Positions 55,509-64,000 of a DNA stretch of 64,000 nt are shown piece after piece. A program made the position numbers and the translations under genes. The notes under the pieces were generated by a model. The model did no database searches and had not been told where the DNA came from. It saw only the letters and a program-made list of their open reading frames with translations. The stretch covers positions 198,766 to 262,765 of the forward strand of contig JAZKGE010000008.1 in assembly GCA_040386075.1 (NCBI GenBank). Direction: 5' to 3'. Position 1 is the stretch's first letter. Every line of letters begins with the position of its first letter. This stretch comes from UBA4416 sp040386075 (GTDB lineage Bacteria > Bacteroidota > Bacteroidia > B-17B0 > Aurantibacillaceae).

Positions 55509-56330
55509 ATGAATTATCAACAATTACTTCATCAAACAATCGTAGCAGCCGTTTTAGCAGGAAAAGAAATTTTGGATGTATATGAAACAAAATTTGATGT
55601 AGAGTATAAAGATGACAGATCGCCACTGACCTTAGCCGATAAGAAAGCAAGTGATAAGATCGTTGAAATGTTGGAGCAATTCGATATTCCGGTGTTAAGC
55701 GAAGAAGGAGTTCATGAAGGTTTTGAAAAAAGAAAAACCTGGACCCAGTTATGGATAGTTGATCCGTTGGATGGCACTAAAGAGTTTGTAAAGCGTAACG
55801 GAGAATTTACAGTGAACATTGCTTTGGTAGAAAACAACCTCCCAACGTTGGGTGTTATATATTCTCCTGTATTTAAAGATATTTATTTTGCAGCCACGGG
55901 AATTGGTTCTTTTAAGATTGCAGGATCACAATTTGATTCTCATATAAATGTTATTGAAAAAATAAGTTTAGAAGAGTTGTTAGGCTCAGCACAAAAACTG
56001 CCAATTGTTTCCGATCGAAAAAATTATGTGGTAGTTGCAAGTCGCTCACATATGAGCACTGAAACCTACGATCACATCGAAAAACTAAAACTACTTAACG
56101 AGCAAGTTGAAATTGTAACCACAGGAAGCAGTATTAAAATGTGTTGGGTTGCCGAAGGCATTGCCGATGAATACCCTCGCTTCGGCCCAACCATGGAGTG
56201 GGATACAGCGGCAGGGCAAGCTATTTTACAGGAGGCAAATGCATCACTCATAGATTTTGAAACAAATGCTCCTATGAAATATAATCGCGAGAACCTGTTG
56301 AACAATTGGTTTATCGCTAAGAGTAATTAA
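55509..56330 (+). CDS. cysQ: 3'(2'),5'-bisphosphate nucleotidase CysQ
   Basis: About 273 residues, inositol-monophosphatase superfamily, hydrolysing 3'-phosphoadenosine 5'-phosphate to AMP in sulfate assimilation and nucleotide turnover. The Mg-binding signature 'DPLDGTKEF' and the upstream 'DDRSPLTLADKKAS' and 'LSEEG' are present, as is the C-terminal 'MEWDTAAGQAIL'. I prefer the ATG at 55509; a GTG at 55503 overlapping the feoB stop would add two residues. It is adjacent to feoB, but no functional link is obvious. Confidence 0.9.
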   Translation: MNYQQLLHQTIVAAVLAGKEILDVYETKFDVEYKDDRSPLTLADKKASDKIVEMLEQFDIPVLSEEGVHEGFEKRKTWTQLWIVDPLDGTKEFVKRNGEFTVNIALVENNLPTLGVIYSPVFKDIYFAATGIGSFKIAGSQFDSHINVIEKISLEELLGSAQKLPIVSDRKNYVVVASRSHMSTETYDHIEKLKLLNEQVEIVTTGSSIKMCWVAEGIADEYPRFGPTMEWDTAAGQAILQEANASLIDFETNAPMKYNRENLLNNWFIAKSN

Positions 56331-56337
56331 TATTATT

Positions 56338-56573
56338 CCCGCCGATCCGATAGATCATCGCGGATTTTGTTGTTATAGTGAAGAAAAACAAGCCACATAG
56401 GATTATAGAAAAGGGAAGCAAAAAGCAGAAGATAGAAAGCATGTTTTGCACATAGTGCGCTATGTTAAAAGCGAAGCTTCTTCTCTACAACGTATATTTA
56501 TGAAAACTATGTGTCTATGTGGTTAAAAAAACAAATAGCAAATTTTTCTGCGCGAATCTGCGCAATCCGCGGG
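56338..56573. repeat. Complex inverted-repeat element filling the cysQ-hydrolase gap
   Basis: The 251-base gap has nested inverted pairs: cccgc/gcggg at its ends (56338-56342, 56569-56573), agccacatag/ctatgtggtt (56391-56400, 56515-56524, with one wobble), and a perfect acatag-tgcg-ctatgt hairpin (56450-56465). No ORF is supported. It looks like a MITE- or REP-type noncoding element. Confidence 0.5.
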
Positions 56574-56581
56574 ACAAAAAA

Positions 56582-57226
56582 TCAGATTAAGTTAATCTCT
56601 TTCTCAACAATCTTTCCAATCTCCTCCGCCTGGAAAACGATCATCGCATGAGAACCATTTTCAATCGTATGATCAACCTTCACAAATTTATGCATCAATA
56701 ATTTATCACCATTACCATGTATGTGAATATAATTTTCAGGAAACGCTTTTTGGTTCCAGTTCACAATAATATTAATGGCATTCTTAAAATAATTTTTTTC
56801 CATACTATCTATCATTCCTAAATATTGAGGGATGAAGGCTTTTCCGAAGCCAATGAACCAGCCGCTTTGATACGCCATTTTACGATGTGTTTTTTCCGGA
56901 ATGATTCGATGAATTGGAACGTATTTAAAAAAACGAATGAACCAGGGCAATTCGGCACGGCATTTACTGGTTGAAATTAAAAATATTTTTTTCGGTGAAA
57001 TGATCTTCGATAATTCGCAACACAACATGCCTCCAAACGAAACGCCCATTAAACAAAAATGTTGTTCTGTATTTATCTGTGCTAAAAATTTGCGCGCGTA
57101 TGATTGCATCGTGTCATTTTTTTCAGGTAAAGGCCATTTTAACACAATCATTTCAACACCTTTAATAGCTATATTTTCATATAATTTCTCGGTGGTTCCT
57201 AATCCCGGTATAGCGTAAATAACCAT
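56582..57226 (-). CDS. Alpha/beta hydrolase
   Basis: A 214-residue cytoplasmic hydrolase. The nucleophile elbow is 'GVSFGG' (G-x-S-x-G), the oxyanion region is 'AIPGLGTTEKLY', the acid is probably in 'HGNGDKLL' and the catalytic His in 'ENGSHAMIV'. The catalytic triad is thus complete. The family covers esterases, lipases and other hydrolases, and the substrate cannot be predicted. It is on the minus strand, convergent with cysQ across a repeat-like element and divergent from the enoyl-CoA hydratase. Confidence 0.8.
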   Translation of the reverse strand: MVIYAIPGLGTTEKLYENIAIKGVEMIVLKWPLPEKNDTMQSYARKFLAQINTEQHFCLMGVSFGGMLCCELSKIISPKKIFLISTSKCRAELPWFIRFFKYVPIHRIIPEKTHRKMAYQSGWFIGFGKAFIPQYLGMIDSMEKNYFKNAINIIVNWNQKAFPENYIHIHGNGDKLLMHKFVKVDHTIENGSHAMIVFQAEEIGKIVEKEINLI

Positions 57227-57335
57227 AAAACAAAGGTAATAACTAAGAAGACAATACGTTATTACATAAGTAGAATGAGATGTTAAATTAATACAACGGG
57301 TTAATAACTTTTCATTATAGTAATACTTATGACAT

Positions 57336-57343
57336 TATATTTG
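57336..57343 (+). promoter_or_regulatory. Candidate -7 element for the enoyl-CoA hydratase gene
   Basis: TATATTTG, 22 bases before the ATG at 57366, matches TAnnTTTG. The -33 position has no clear TTTG. Confidence 0.45.
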
Positions 57344-57365
57344 CTACTACTAAAAATTAAACACA

Positions 57366-58160
57366 ATGACTGTAGAAATGGCTTTAGAAAACATAACAAC
57401 TGAAATAAAAAACGAAGTATTGATCATTACGATCAATCGTCCGGATAAATTAAATGCATTGAATAAACAAACCATTGAAGAGCTTCATGAAACTTTTGTA
57501 GATGCTGAAAACAACAAAGACATTCGCGCTTTAATTATAACAGGCTCAGGGCAAAAGGCCTTTGTTGCAGGCGCTGATATTGCAGAGTTTGCAAACTACA
57601 GTGTTGAGGAAGGAAAACAATTAAGTTCCATTGGACATTTTAAAATATTTAATTTCATTGAAAATTATTCTAAGCCTGTTATCGCTGCCGTTAATGGTTT
57701 TGCATTAGGTGGAGGATTGGAATTGGCTATGGCTTGTCACATTCGGGTAGCAAGTTCAAATGCAAAAATGGGACTACCTGAAGTAAGCTTAGGTGTTATT
57801 CCTGGTTATGGTGGAACACAACGTCTGGCACAATTAGTTGGCAAGGGAAAAGCATTTGAGATGATCGTTACTGCTGATATGATAGGAGCAGAAGACGCAT
57901 TAAAATGGGGACTTGCCAATTATGTAACTACTCAGGAAGAGTTGTTGAATAAATGTTTTGAGATCACTTCAAAGATCATTACTAAGTCGCCAATAGCTGT
58001 AAAAACAGCCATTAAAGTGATCAACGCGGGATACAATAATAAACAAAACGGATACGAAGTTGAGATCGAAGAATTTGGAAAAAGTTTTGGAAGTGGAGAT
58101 TTTAAAGAAGGCGTATCTGCATTTTTAGAAAAACGTAAAGCAAATTTCCCGGGAAATTAA
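57366..58160 (+). CDS. Enoyl-CoA hydratase/isomerase family protein
   Basis: A 264-residue crotonase-fold enzyme that adds water to enoyl-CoA in fatty acid or amino acid breakdown. The oxyanion-hole segments are 'FVAGADIAEF' and 'GFALGGGLELAMACH'. The catalytic Glu region is 'GLPEVSLGVIPGYGGTQRL', with both glutamates of classical hydratases apparently retained. Length is standard. It may be cotranscribed with the dioxygenase gene 63 bases downstream, though a short repeat-like element lies between them. Confidence 0.88.
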   Translation: MTVEMALENITTEIKNEVLIITINRPDKLNALNKQTIEELHETFVDAENNKDIRALIITGSGQKAFVAGADIAEFANYSVEEGKQLSSIGHFKIFNFIENYSKPVIAAVNGFALGGGLELAMACHIRVASSNAKMGLPEVSLGVIPGYGGTQRLAQLVGKGKAFEMIVTADMIGAEDALKWGLANYVTTQEELLNKCFEITSKIITKSPIAVKTAIKVINAGYNNKQNGYEVEIEEFGKSFGSGDFKEGVSAFLEKRKANFPGN

Positions 58161-58172
58161 AAAATTATTTTT

Positions 58173-58196
58173 GTCAGTTTGAGCGTAGTCGAGAAC
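58173..58196 (+). repeat. Short dispersed repeat-like element
   Basis: The 24-base stretch beginning gtcagtttgagcgtagtcga matches 20 of 24 positions with the element at 29151-29174. Lies between the hydratase and dioxygenase genes. Confidence 0.5.
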
Positions 58197-58223
58197 AAAT
58201 AAAATTAACTTAATTATAATACC

Positions 58224-58748
58224 ATGAGCGTTACCAGACCATTCAATTTCAAAAAATGGATCGATGAAAATCGTCATTTATTAAAACCGCCTGTAAATAA
58301 CAAGGTAGTTTATAAAGATGCAGAGTTTATTGTGATGGTTGTTGGCGGACCAAATTCCAGAAAAGACTATCACTTTAATGAAAGCGAAGAATTCTTTTAT
58401 CAATTGGAAGGAGACATTAAAGTAATTATTCAGGAGGATGGTAAAGCGGTTGAAGTAGATATTAAAGAAGGGGATATTTTTTTATTGCCCCCAAGAGTTC
58501 CTCATAATCCTATCCGTTTTGAAAACACAATCGGGTTAGTAATGGAAAGAAGACGAAGAGATGGGGAAAAAGATGGACTCATGTGGTTTTGCGAAAAATG
58601 TAATGCAAAATTATATGAAGAGAAATTTACCTTAAACGACATTGCTTCGCAATTTCAGGGCATTTTCGAAAAATATTATAGTTCAAAAGAGCTGAGGACT
58701 TGCAAATCCTGTGCCCATGTAATGGAGCCGCCACCTGTAATTTCTTAA
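58224..58748 (+). CDS. nbaC: 3-hydroxyanthranilate 3,4-dioxygenase
   Basis: A 174-residue non-heme iron cupin enzyme opening the ring of 3-hydroxyanthranilate to aminocarboxymuconate semialdehyde, in the kynurenine route from tryptophan to quinolinate/NAD or to acetyl-CoA. The iron ligands H50, E56 and H94 are in 'DYHFNESEEFFYQLEGD' and 'LPPRVPHNP'. The bacterial-type C-terminal rubredoxin-like site is complete, with C123/C126 and C160/C163. Other kynurenine genes are not seen in this window, so the rest of the pathway must be elsewhere or absent. Confidence 0.92.
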   Translation: MSVTRPFNFKKWIDENRHLLKPPVNNKVVYKDAEFIVMVVGGPNSRKDYHFNESEEFFYQLEGDIKVIIQEDGKAVEVDIKEGDIFLLPPRVPHNPIRFENTIGLVMERRRRDGEKDGLMWFCEKCNAKLYEEKFTLNDIASQFQGIFEKYYSSKELRTCKSCAHVMEPPPVIS

Positions 58749-58824
58749 CATTTTTTTGCGTCAATAACTTCGTAGAAGTACAGTTTTGGTGAGTAAATGT
58801 GTCGTTTTTGGTCTGATTTTGCCG

Positions 58825-58832
58825 TAACTTTG
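58825..58832 (+). promoter_or_regulatory. Candidate -7 element for the last giant gene
   Basis: TAACTTTG, 19 bases before the ATG at 58852, matches TAnnTTTG. A TTTG at 58807-58810 is only 14 bases upstream, shorter than usual. Confidence 0.5.
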
Positions 58833-58851
58833 CGGTATTAATTTGATTACC

Positions 58852-61800
58852 ATGAAAAAACAAAAAATTTACACCGCTCTTTTAGTTATATTATCAACAT
58901 TTTTTGCACAATTTTCATTTGCCCAGTTAGCTGATGGTTTTGATATCAAGGCAGCTTATAAGCAGGCAAAAGACAAAGGGATCATAGCTTCCGATGTTGA
59001 AGGTTATGTTAGATTCTTACATAATGATTATTTATCACATAAAGGATCTCATACGCACGCTGGTTCCCAAAACCAGGGCATATATGATGCAGGTACCATT
59101 TATTTAAACGGAAATAAAGCAGGAAATCCCGCGGGAAAACCTGGCACTCCAAATACACCGCAAAATGCGTATTGTCCTAATGCAGGATTTGAGCAAGGGA
59201 CATTTGCAAACTGGACTGGAGAATATGGAACCGTTTCAATGGGAGCAACTAGCGCACCTTTTCCAATTTATACTCAAACTTCTCCCACAATTGTAAATGG
59301 TGCCGGTAATAATGCAAGTTTGGTAAACACGTTGAATTATCATACAATTATGACAACACCTCCTACTAATAGTGTGTACCCTAATTGTGTGGGTTATGAC
59401 TCCATAGCTTGTAAAATCGTTGGCGCTCAAACCGTTTCTGAAATACCGGTTGTTAATCCTAACGGGGGTCCTGCGTCGGTTCGCTTAAATGGAGCTATGC
59501 CAAATTACAGAGCCAGTAAACTAACTTATAATATGGCTTTAAATCCCAATAATAAAAATTTTAGTATCTCATATGCCTTAGTTTTGGAGAATGGTTTTCA
59601 CCAGCCCTATGAACAGCCATATTTTTCTGTAAAAGTTACAGATCAAAATGGAAATTTAGTTCCGGGATGTTCTACATATACAGTTACCTGTAACGCGGAT
59701 CTTACAAATCCATCATCACCTATTTATGATCCTACCTGGACTGATGCTGCTATTGGTTTTGGAGTTATGTACAGAAAATGGACATCTTATGCATTCGATT
59801 TTTCTAATTATCCTACAATCACCTCTGTAAATGTAGAATTTTATGTCGGTGGTTGTTCGGCTAGCGGGCATTATGGTTACGCCTACGTAGATGCTGCGTG
59901 TAGTCAGGGTGGAGCTGTAGCCAGTTTTTGTGCAGGTTCCAGCCAAGCAGTTTTAACTGCCCCGGGAGGATATACTACATATCAGTGGATAGGCCCATCA
60001 GGACCTATTACAGTACCTAATGGCGGAAATACAGGAACGGCAACCATATCACCTGTTTCTGCAGGACAAGTATACACTTGTAATGTTACAGCACCAAACG
60101 GATGTTCAAGTTCTTTTCAAACAACAGTAGCAATTTCAACAGTAAGTATTACAGGTGTAGGATCTACCCCGTCATGTCAAAACGGGACCAGTGGAACAGC
60201 AAACGTTTCGGCCACCGGAAGTAGTGGAGGTTATATTTATCAATGGATAAACAGTTTAGGAAGTACTGTAGGCAATACGCAAACGGTTACCGGACTCTCA
60301 CCCGGCATATACACGGTCAATGTTAGCGCGGTTTTATGTGGTTTGGCAACTACAACTGTTGCCGTTGGCATTACTGCGCCTGCTTTTTATGGACTACCCG
60401 CGCCTTATTGTGGTACAACCGCATGGATAACAAATGCCGGCGGGTCTAACTATAAATGGTATACAGCAAGCCCTTTAGCATTGATACCTGGCGCAACAAG
60501 TTCTTCTTTAACTATTAACTCACCGGTTAACGGTGCCCAATACTTTTTAGTATATACTACAGCCAGTGGTTGTAAGGATTCTATAAAATACACATTAAGT
60601 CAAACACCGGGAGGAAATATTTACGCAAGTAATATTAAAAGCATCTGTCCCGGTAATAACAACTCCTATGCAGTTATAAATCTTCAAACAGCAGCTCCGC
60701 CGGTGTATAATTATACTGTAACTGGTCCTGGGGGATATAATTCTGTATTAAACAATACAAATTCAGTAAAAGATAGTGTTGTTGGTTTATCTATAGGAAC
60801 ATACACTGCTGTTGTATTTGACGGACAATGTATGTATAATACCACATTCACTGTAAATCCGTTTGTATTTACATATACATTAACACCCCAAAACACTAGC
60901 ATCTGTAATGCCGGTAGCACCACATTAACGGTTGATTTTGGTAATACAACACCAGGAACCTGTGGCTTATCAACAAGCGGCAGTTGCACATCACCAAACT
61001 TAGTTACTATAGGAAACGGGGTTATGACCAATAGTTCAACAGACTACCCGGCTATTTATAGTAACTGGTATAAGAATGCAAGACACCAGATATTATATAC
61101 AGCTTCAGAATTATTAGCAGCCGGTATATTACCTGGAAAAATTTCCAGTCTGGCCTGGAATATCACTCAAATCAACGGTACCACAACTTATCCTAATTTC
61201 TCTATTAAGATGAAATGTACTAACGTAAATGATCTGGGTGTAAGTACGGCATTTGACAACACGGGGTTAACACAGGTGTTCTTTGCGGGAAGTATCAATA
61301 TTACAACAGGCTGGAATACTTATGCGCTTCCTGTAGCTTATGAGTGGGATGGTGTATCAAACATATTGATCGACGTTTGTAGTGATCTAACAGCAAACTA
61401 TACCAATAACTCTTCATCTCCATATACTCAAACAAGTTTTAACTCAGTTAGGTGGTTTAACAGTGATGTAACCCCTGCCTGTAATAATGCAACTTCATCA
61501 GGATATACTCCAAATACGACAAACAGACCAAACATTAAATTTGGAAACTGTGGCGGATCAAATCCAGCGGCATTTACTTATAGCTGGACTCCAACAACAG
61601 GATTAAATCCAACAAATACGTATACAACAATAGCCAGCCCAACAGCCAGTATTGTATATACTGTTGAAGTAACCCCAATAGGACAAACAAACTGTATGCA
61701 GGCTCAGTCTTCTACAATCACAGTTACAAGTGCGATCGCTCCTACAATTACTCCTGTTGGTCCTTTATGTACCAACGCATCTTCTGTTTCATTATCAGGA

Positions 61801-63960
61801 AGTCCTGCAGGTGGTACCTGGAGTTTAACAGCATCTACTTCTACAGTGGGAGTATTTACTCCTTCGCTTGCAACAGTTGGAAACAATACGGTTACTTATG
61901 TATATGGTGGCGCTGGTTGCTTACAAACAGCTACAACAACAGTAGCAATAGAACAATTTGTGCCTTCTACTATTACCGGAGCATTAAACACGTTATGCCT
62001 TCCAAGCTCTACTATCAATTTGGCTACAGCTTTAACTACCTCAACGTTAGGAGCAGGTGTGTGGTCGGGTACAGGAGTTACAGGAACTATATTTGACCCT
62101 AACGTAGCAGGTATTGGAACTCATACTTTAACATACAGTACAAACTCTAGCCCAACTGCATCATTATGTCCTTCATCAAGTACAGTGGCTATTACATTAA
62201 ATTCAAGTGTTCAACCTACCATCACGGCAGTGAATCCGGTATGTACTAATGCTTCTATCATAACATTAACGGCAACTCCAACGGGCGGTACATGGTCAGG
62301 AACAGGCGTTTCGCCAACAGGAGTATTTACTCCATCTTTGGCAACTGTAGGAAGTAATACATATACCTATACAGTTGGTTCTGCAACTTGTTCTGCTGCT
62401 AATACAACTACTATTTCGGTTGAACAATTTGTGCCGTCAACTATTGTAGGTTCTATTGCGATACAATGCGTAACTAATCCTGCTATCAATTTAGCAACTG
62501 CCTTAAGCACATCAACTTTAGGCACAGGTGTTTGGTCAGGTAACGGTGTTTCAGGAACAGGATTTGACCCTGCTGTTGCAGGTGCAGGAACTGGTACAGC
62601 TGTACATACATTAACATACAGTACAAACTCTACTCCAACTGCAAGTTTATGCCCTGATGCAAGTACGCTGGCAATTACTGTTAACTCAGTAGTTCAGCCT
62701 ACAATTTCAGCTGCTGGTCCTTATTGCGACAATTATACAGCGCAACAATTAGTGGCAAACCCTGCAGGTGGTATATGGAGCCCTGCGTCGAGCTTAACAA
62801 GTGTTTCTAATACAGGATTATTTACACCAGCTTCCAGCTTAACAGGAAGCAATAAAGTATACTATACAGTAACGAATGCACCTTGTATAAAATCAGATTC
62901 GATCCTGATAGAGGTTGTACATTTTGTACCTGCTACAATCATGAACCCATCAGTTGGGCCTTATTGTATATATGATGCAGCAGTTGATTTACAACCTATT
63001 GCACAGTTTACAGGTGGTACCTGGTCGGGTAATGGCATCAGTGGTTCATTATTTACACCAGCTACTGCAGGCGCGGGAGTTCATCCAATAACTTACAGTA
63101 CAGATCCTTCTCCATTGTTGTATTGCGGAAGCACTGAAACTATTTCGATTTTAGTGAACGCTAAACCTGAAGCTAATGCATTTCCTAGCGTTCCTTCAGG
63201 TTGTAACCCAGTTACGGTAAATTATCAAACCACTTCGTATGCAACTGGGTTAGCTACTTGGAATTTTGGTGATGGTAGCCCACTTGATACAGGATTACAG
63301 GTAACTCATACATACACAGTTCCGGGAACTTATACCGCTACTCTTCAATATACTGATCTTATTGGATGTAGAGATACAACGGTAGCAAATAGTGGCATTA
63401 CAGTATTTGCCATACCGGTAGCTTCTTTTGACCCTTCTGTAGTACAAACTACAGTTGTAGATGGTCAGGTCGAGTTCACAAATCAATCTACCGTGTTAGG
63501 TAACAATACTTACACTTGGGATATTGGCGGATTATACAACAGTACTAACGTAGATGAATCTTATCTATTTGTTAGCTCAGGGGTTTTTGTTGTAACATTA
63601 GTTGCTACAAGCATAGATGGTGGTTGTATAGATGATACATCTATTGTGATTAATGTTGAACCGGATGTAGTATTATATGTGCCAAATGCATTTACACCTG
63701 GTTCAGATGGATTAAATGACGCCTTCCATATATTCTTACCGCCAACCGGAGTTGATTTCTCAACCTTTAATTTGGTGATTTACGACAGATGGGGTGAAAT
63801 GATCTACAAAACAACAGATGTTATGCAAGCTTGGAATGGTGCTAAAAACAATTCAGGCGAAGTATTGAAACAAGACGTATATGTATACAAAATAAACTTT
63901 AAGGACGAAAAGAAAAAATCTTACGAAAAAGTGGGACACGTTTCGTTACTTCGAAAATAA
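58852..63960 (+). CDS. Giant Ig/PKD-repeat T9SS type B cargo protein (about 1,702 aa)
   Basis: Chosen start is the ATG at 58852; an in-frame TTG at 58843 is less likely. Signal peptide to about residue 25 ('FFAQFSFAQ'), a leader 'LADGFDIKAAYKQAKDKGII', and a jelly-roll-like head (about 95-360, 'CPNAGFEQGTFANWTG'). Ig-like repeats then follow. In the later half, a ~160-residue unit recurs: 'TSTLGAGVWSGTGVTG', 'HTLTYSTNSSPTASLCP', 'TNASIITLTATPTGGTW'. PKD-like 'ATWNFGDGSP' and a type B sorting domain end it ('YVPNAFTPGSDGLNDAF', 'YDRWGEMIYKT'). Export by T9SS to the surface is inferred; function unknown. No PorP/SprF gene is adjacent within the window. Confidence 0.9.
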   Translation: MKKQKIYTALLVILSTFFAQFSFAQLADGFDIKAAYKQAKDKGIIASDVEGYVRFLHNDYLSHKGSHTHAGSQNQGIYDAGTIYLNGNKAGNPAGKPGTPNTPQNAYCPNAGFEQGTFANWTGEYGTVSMGATSAPFPIYTQTSPTIVNGAGNNASLVNTLNYHTIMTTPPTNSVYPNCVGYDSIACKIVGAQTVSEIPVVNPNGGPASVRLNGAMPNYRASKLTYNMALNPNNKNFSISYALVLENGFHQPYEQPYFSVKVTDQNGNLVPGCSTYTVTCNADLTNPSSPIYDPTWTDAAIGFGVMYRKWTSYAFDFSNYPTITSVNVEFYVGGCSASGHYGYAYVDAACSQGGAVASFCAGSSQAVLTAPGGYTTYQWIGPSGPITVPNGGNTGTATISPVSAGQVYTCNVTAPNGCSSSFQTTVAISTVSITGVGSTPSCQNGTSGTANVSATGSSGGYIYQWINSLGSTVGNTQTVTGLSPGIYTVNVSAVLCGLATTTVAVGITAPAFYGLPAPYCGTTAWITNAGGSNYKWYTASPLALIPGATSSSLTINSPVNGAQYFLVYTTASGCKDSIKYTLSQTPGGNIYASNIKSICPGNNNSYAVINLQTAAPPVYNYTVTGPGGYNSVLNNTNSVKDSVVGLSIGTYTAVVFDGQCMYNTTFTVNPFVFTYTLTPQNTSICNAGSTTLTVDFGNTTPGTCGLSTSGSCTSPNLVTIGNGVMTNSSTDYPAIYSNWYKNARHQILYTASELLAAGILPGKISSLAWNITQINGTTTYPNFSIKMKCTNVNDLGVSTAFDNTGLTQVFFAGSINITTGWNTYALPVAYEWDGVSNILIDVCSDLTANYTNNSSSPYTQTSFNSVRWFNSDVTPACNNATSSGYTPNTTNRPNIKFGNCGGSNPAAFTYSWTPTTGLNPTNTYTTIASPTASIVYTVEVTPIGQTNCMQAQSSTITVTSAIAPTITPVGPLCTNASSVSLSGSPAGGTWSLTASTSTVGVFTPSLATVGNNTVTYVYGGAGCLQTATTTVAIEQFVPSTITGALNTLCLPSSTINLATALTTSTLGAGVWSGTGVTGTIFDPNVAGIGTHTLTYSTNSSPTASLCPSSSTVAITLNSSVQPTITAVNPVCTNASIITLTATPTGGTWSGTGVSPTGVFTPSLATVGSNTYTYTVGSATCSAANTTTISVEQFVPSTIVGSIAIQCVTNPAINLATALSTSTLGTGVWSGNGVSGTGFDPAVAGAGTGTAVHTLTYSTNSTPTASLCPDASTLAITVNSVVQPTISAAGPYCDNYTAQQLVANPAGGIWSPASSLTSVSNTGLFTPASSLTGSNKVYYTVTNAPCIKSDSILIEVVHFVPATIMNPSVGPYCIYDAAVDLQPIAQFTGGTWSGNGISGSLFTPATAGAGVHPITYSTDPSPLLYCGSTETISILVNAKPEANAFPSVPSGCNPVTVNYQTTSYATGLATWNFGDGSPLDTGLQVTHTYTVPGTYTATLQYTDLIGCRDTTVANSGITVFAIPVASFDPSVVQTTVVDGQVEFTNQSTVLGNNTYTWDIGGLYNSTNVDESYLFVSSGVFVVTLVATSIDGGCIDDTSIVINVEPDVVLYVPNAFTPGSDGLNDAFHIFLPPTGVDFSTFNLVIYDRWGEMIYKTTDVMQAWNGAKNNSGEVLKQDVYVYKINFKDEKKKSYEKVGHVSLLRK

Positions 63961-64000
63961 AGATTGAGCATAAAATTTAAAAAGCTCCGCAAAAATTTTG

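Noticed and set aside
61767..62096. 109-codon ORF in another frame of the last giant gene
   Set aside because: Low-complexity shadow of a repeat region, Tyr/Ser/Asn-rich with no recognisable fold.
1..64000. CRISPR arrays, tRNA or rRNA genes, insertion sequences, prophage
   Set aside because: No regular short repeat-spacer pattern, cloverleaf, rRNA core sequence, transposase or integrase reading frame was seen. The large repeats are coding.

Overview
The window comes from a member of the Bacteroidota. The evidence is: several type IX secretion (T9SS) cargo proteins with type A or type B C-terminal sorting domains; PorP/SprF-family outer-membrane proteins; a SufABCDS iron-sulfur operon; small membrane proteins that I associate with DUF6341/DUF6427 of Flavobacteriia; and repeated TAnnTTTG promoter -7 elements, the form used by the Bacteroidota primary sigma factor. 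I cannot name the genus. No tRNA, rRNA, CRISPR array, transposase, integrase or phage gene was seen, and no gene-free gap exceeds about 300 bases.

Region 1 (1-18209) is dominated by surface proteins. A 5'-truncated sterol-desaturase-family gene is followed by a convergent T9SS-exported SBBP-repeat protein. Next come two giant direct-repeat genes of about 2,470 and 2,500 codons. They have different N-terminal heads (415 and 444 residues) but the same 2,052-residue SprB-repeat stalk and C-terminal sorting domain. The DNA of the stalks looks identical over about 6.0 kb at a constant offset of 8,159 bases. The last 124 bases carry 12 differences, all at third codon positions. This pattern points to recent gene conversion or a recent duplication. 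A small thioredoxin-fold-like secreted protein lies between the two genes.

Region 2 (18210-25120) holds lepA (elongation factor 4) interrupted by one in-frame TAG at codon 48, an O-antigen-ligase-like membrane protein, a flavin-dependent halogenase-family oxidoreductase, a GNAT acetyltransferase and a two-domain VOC protein. Region 3 (25186-30416) is a complete suf operon (A-type carrier, sufB, sufC, sufD, sufS) with a good promoter. Region 4 (30495-38497) contains a phosphate-binding-protein-like lipoprotein, a YceI-like secreted protein and a TPR protein. These are followed on the minus strand by a DUF3037/HipA-like kinase pair, a small membrane protein and an ExbB-ExbD-ExbD-TonB energy-transduction operon.

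Region 5 (38715-49087, minus strand) is a compact T9SS-associated operon: giant type B cargo, PorP/SprF, second type B cargo, second PorP/SprF, and an OmpA/PD40/TPR protein. Its parts probably act together: each PorP/SprF protein would assist export or anchoring of the cargo encoded just upstream. Region 6 (49155-64000) has a divergent pair of membrane proteins, a three-gene redox cluster (thioredoxin-like, secreted unknown, heme/copper monooxygenase-like with sorting domain), feoAB, cysQ, an alpha/beta hydrolase, an enoyl-CoA hydratase, 3-hydroxyanthranilate dioxygenase and another giant type B T9SS cargo. Several intergenic spaces hold palindromic elements that look like dispersed repeats.
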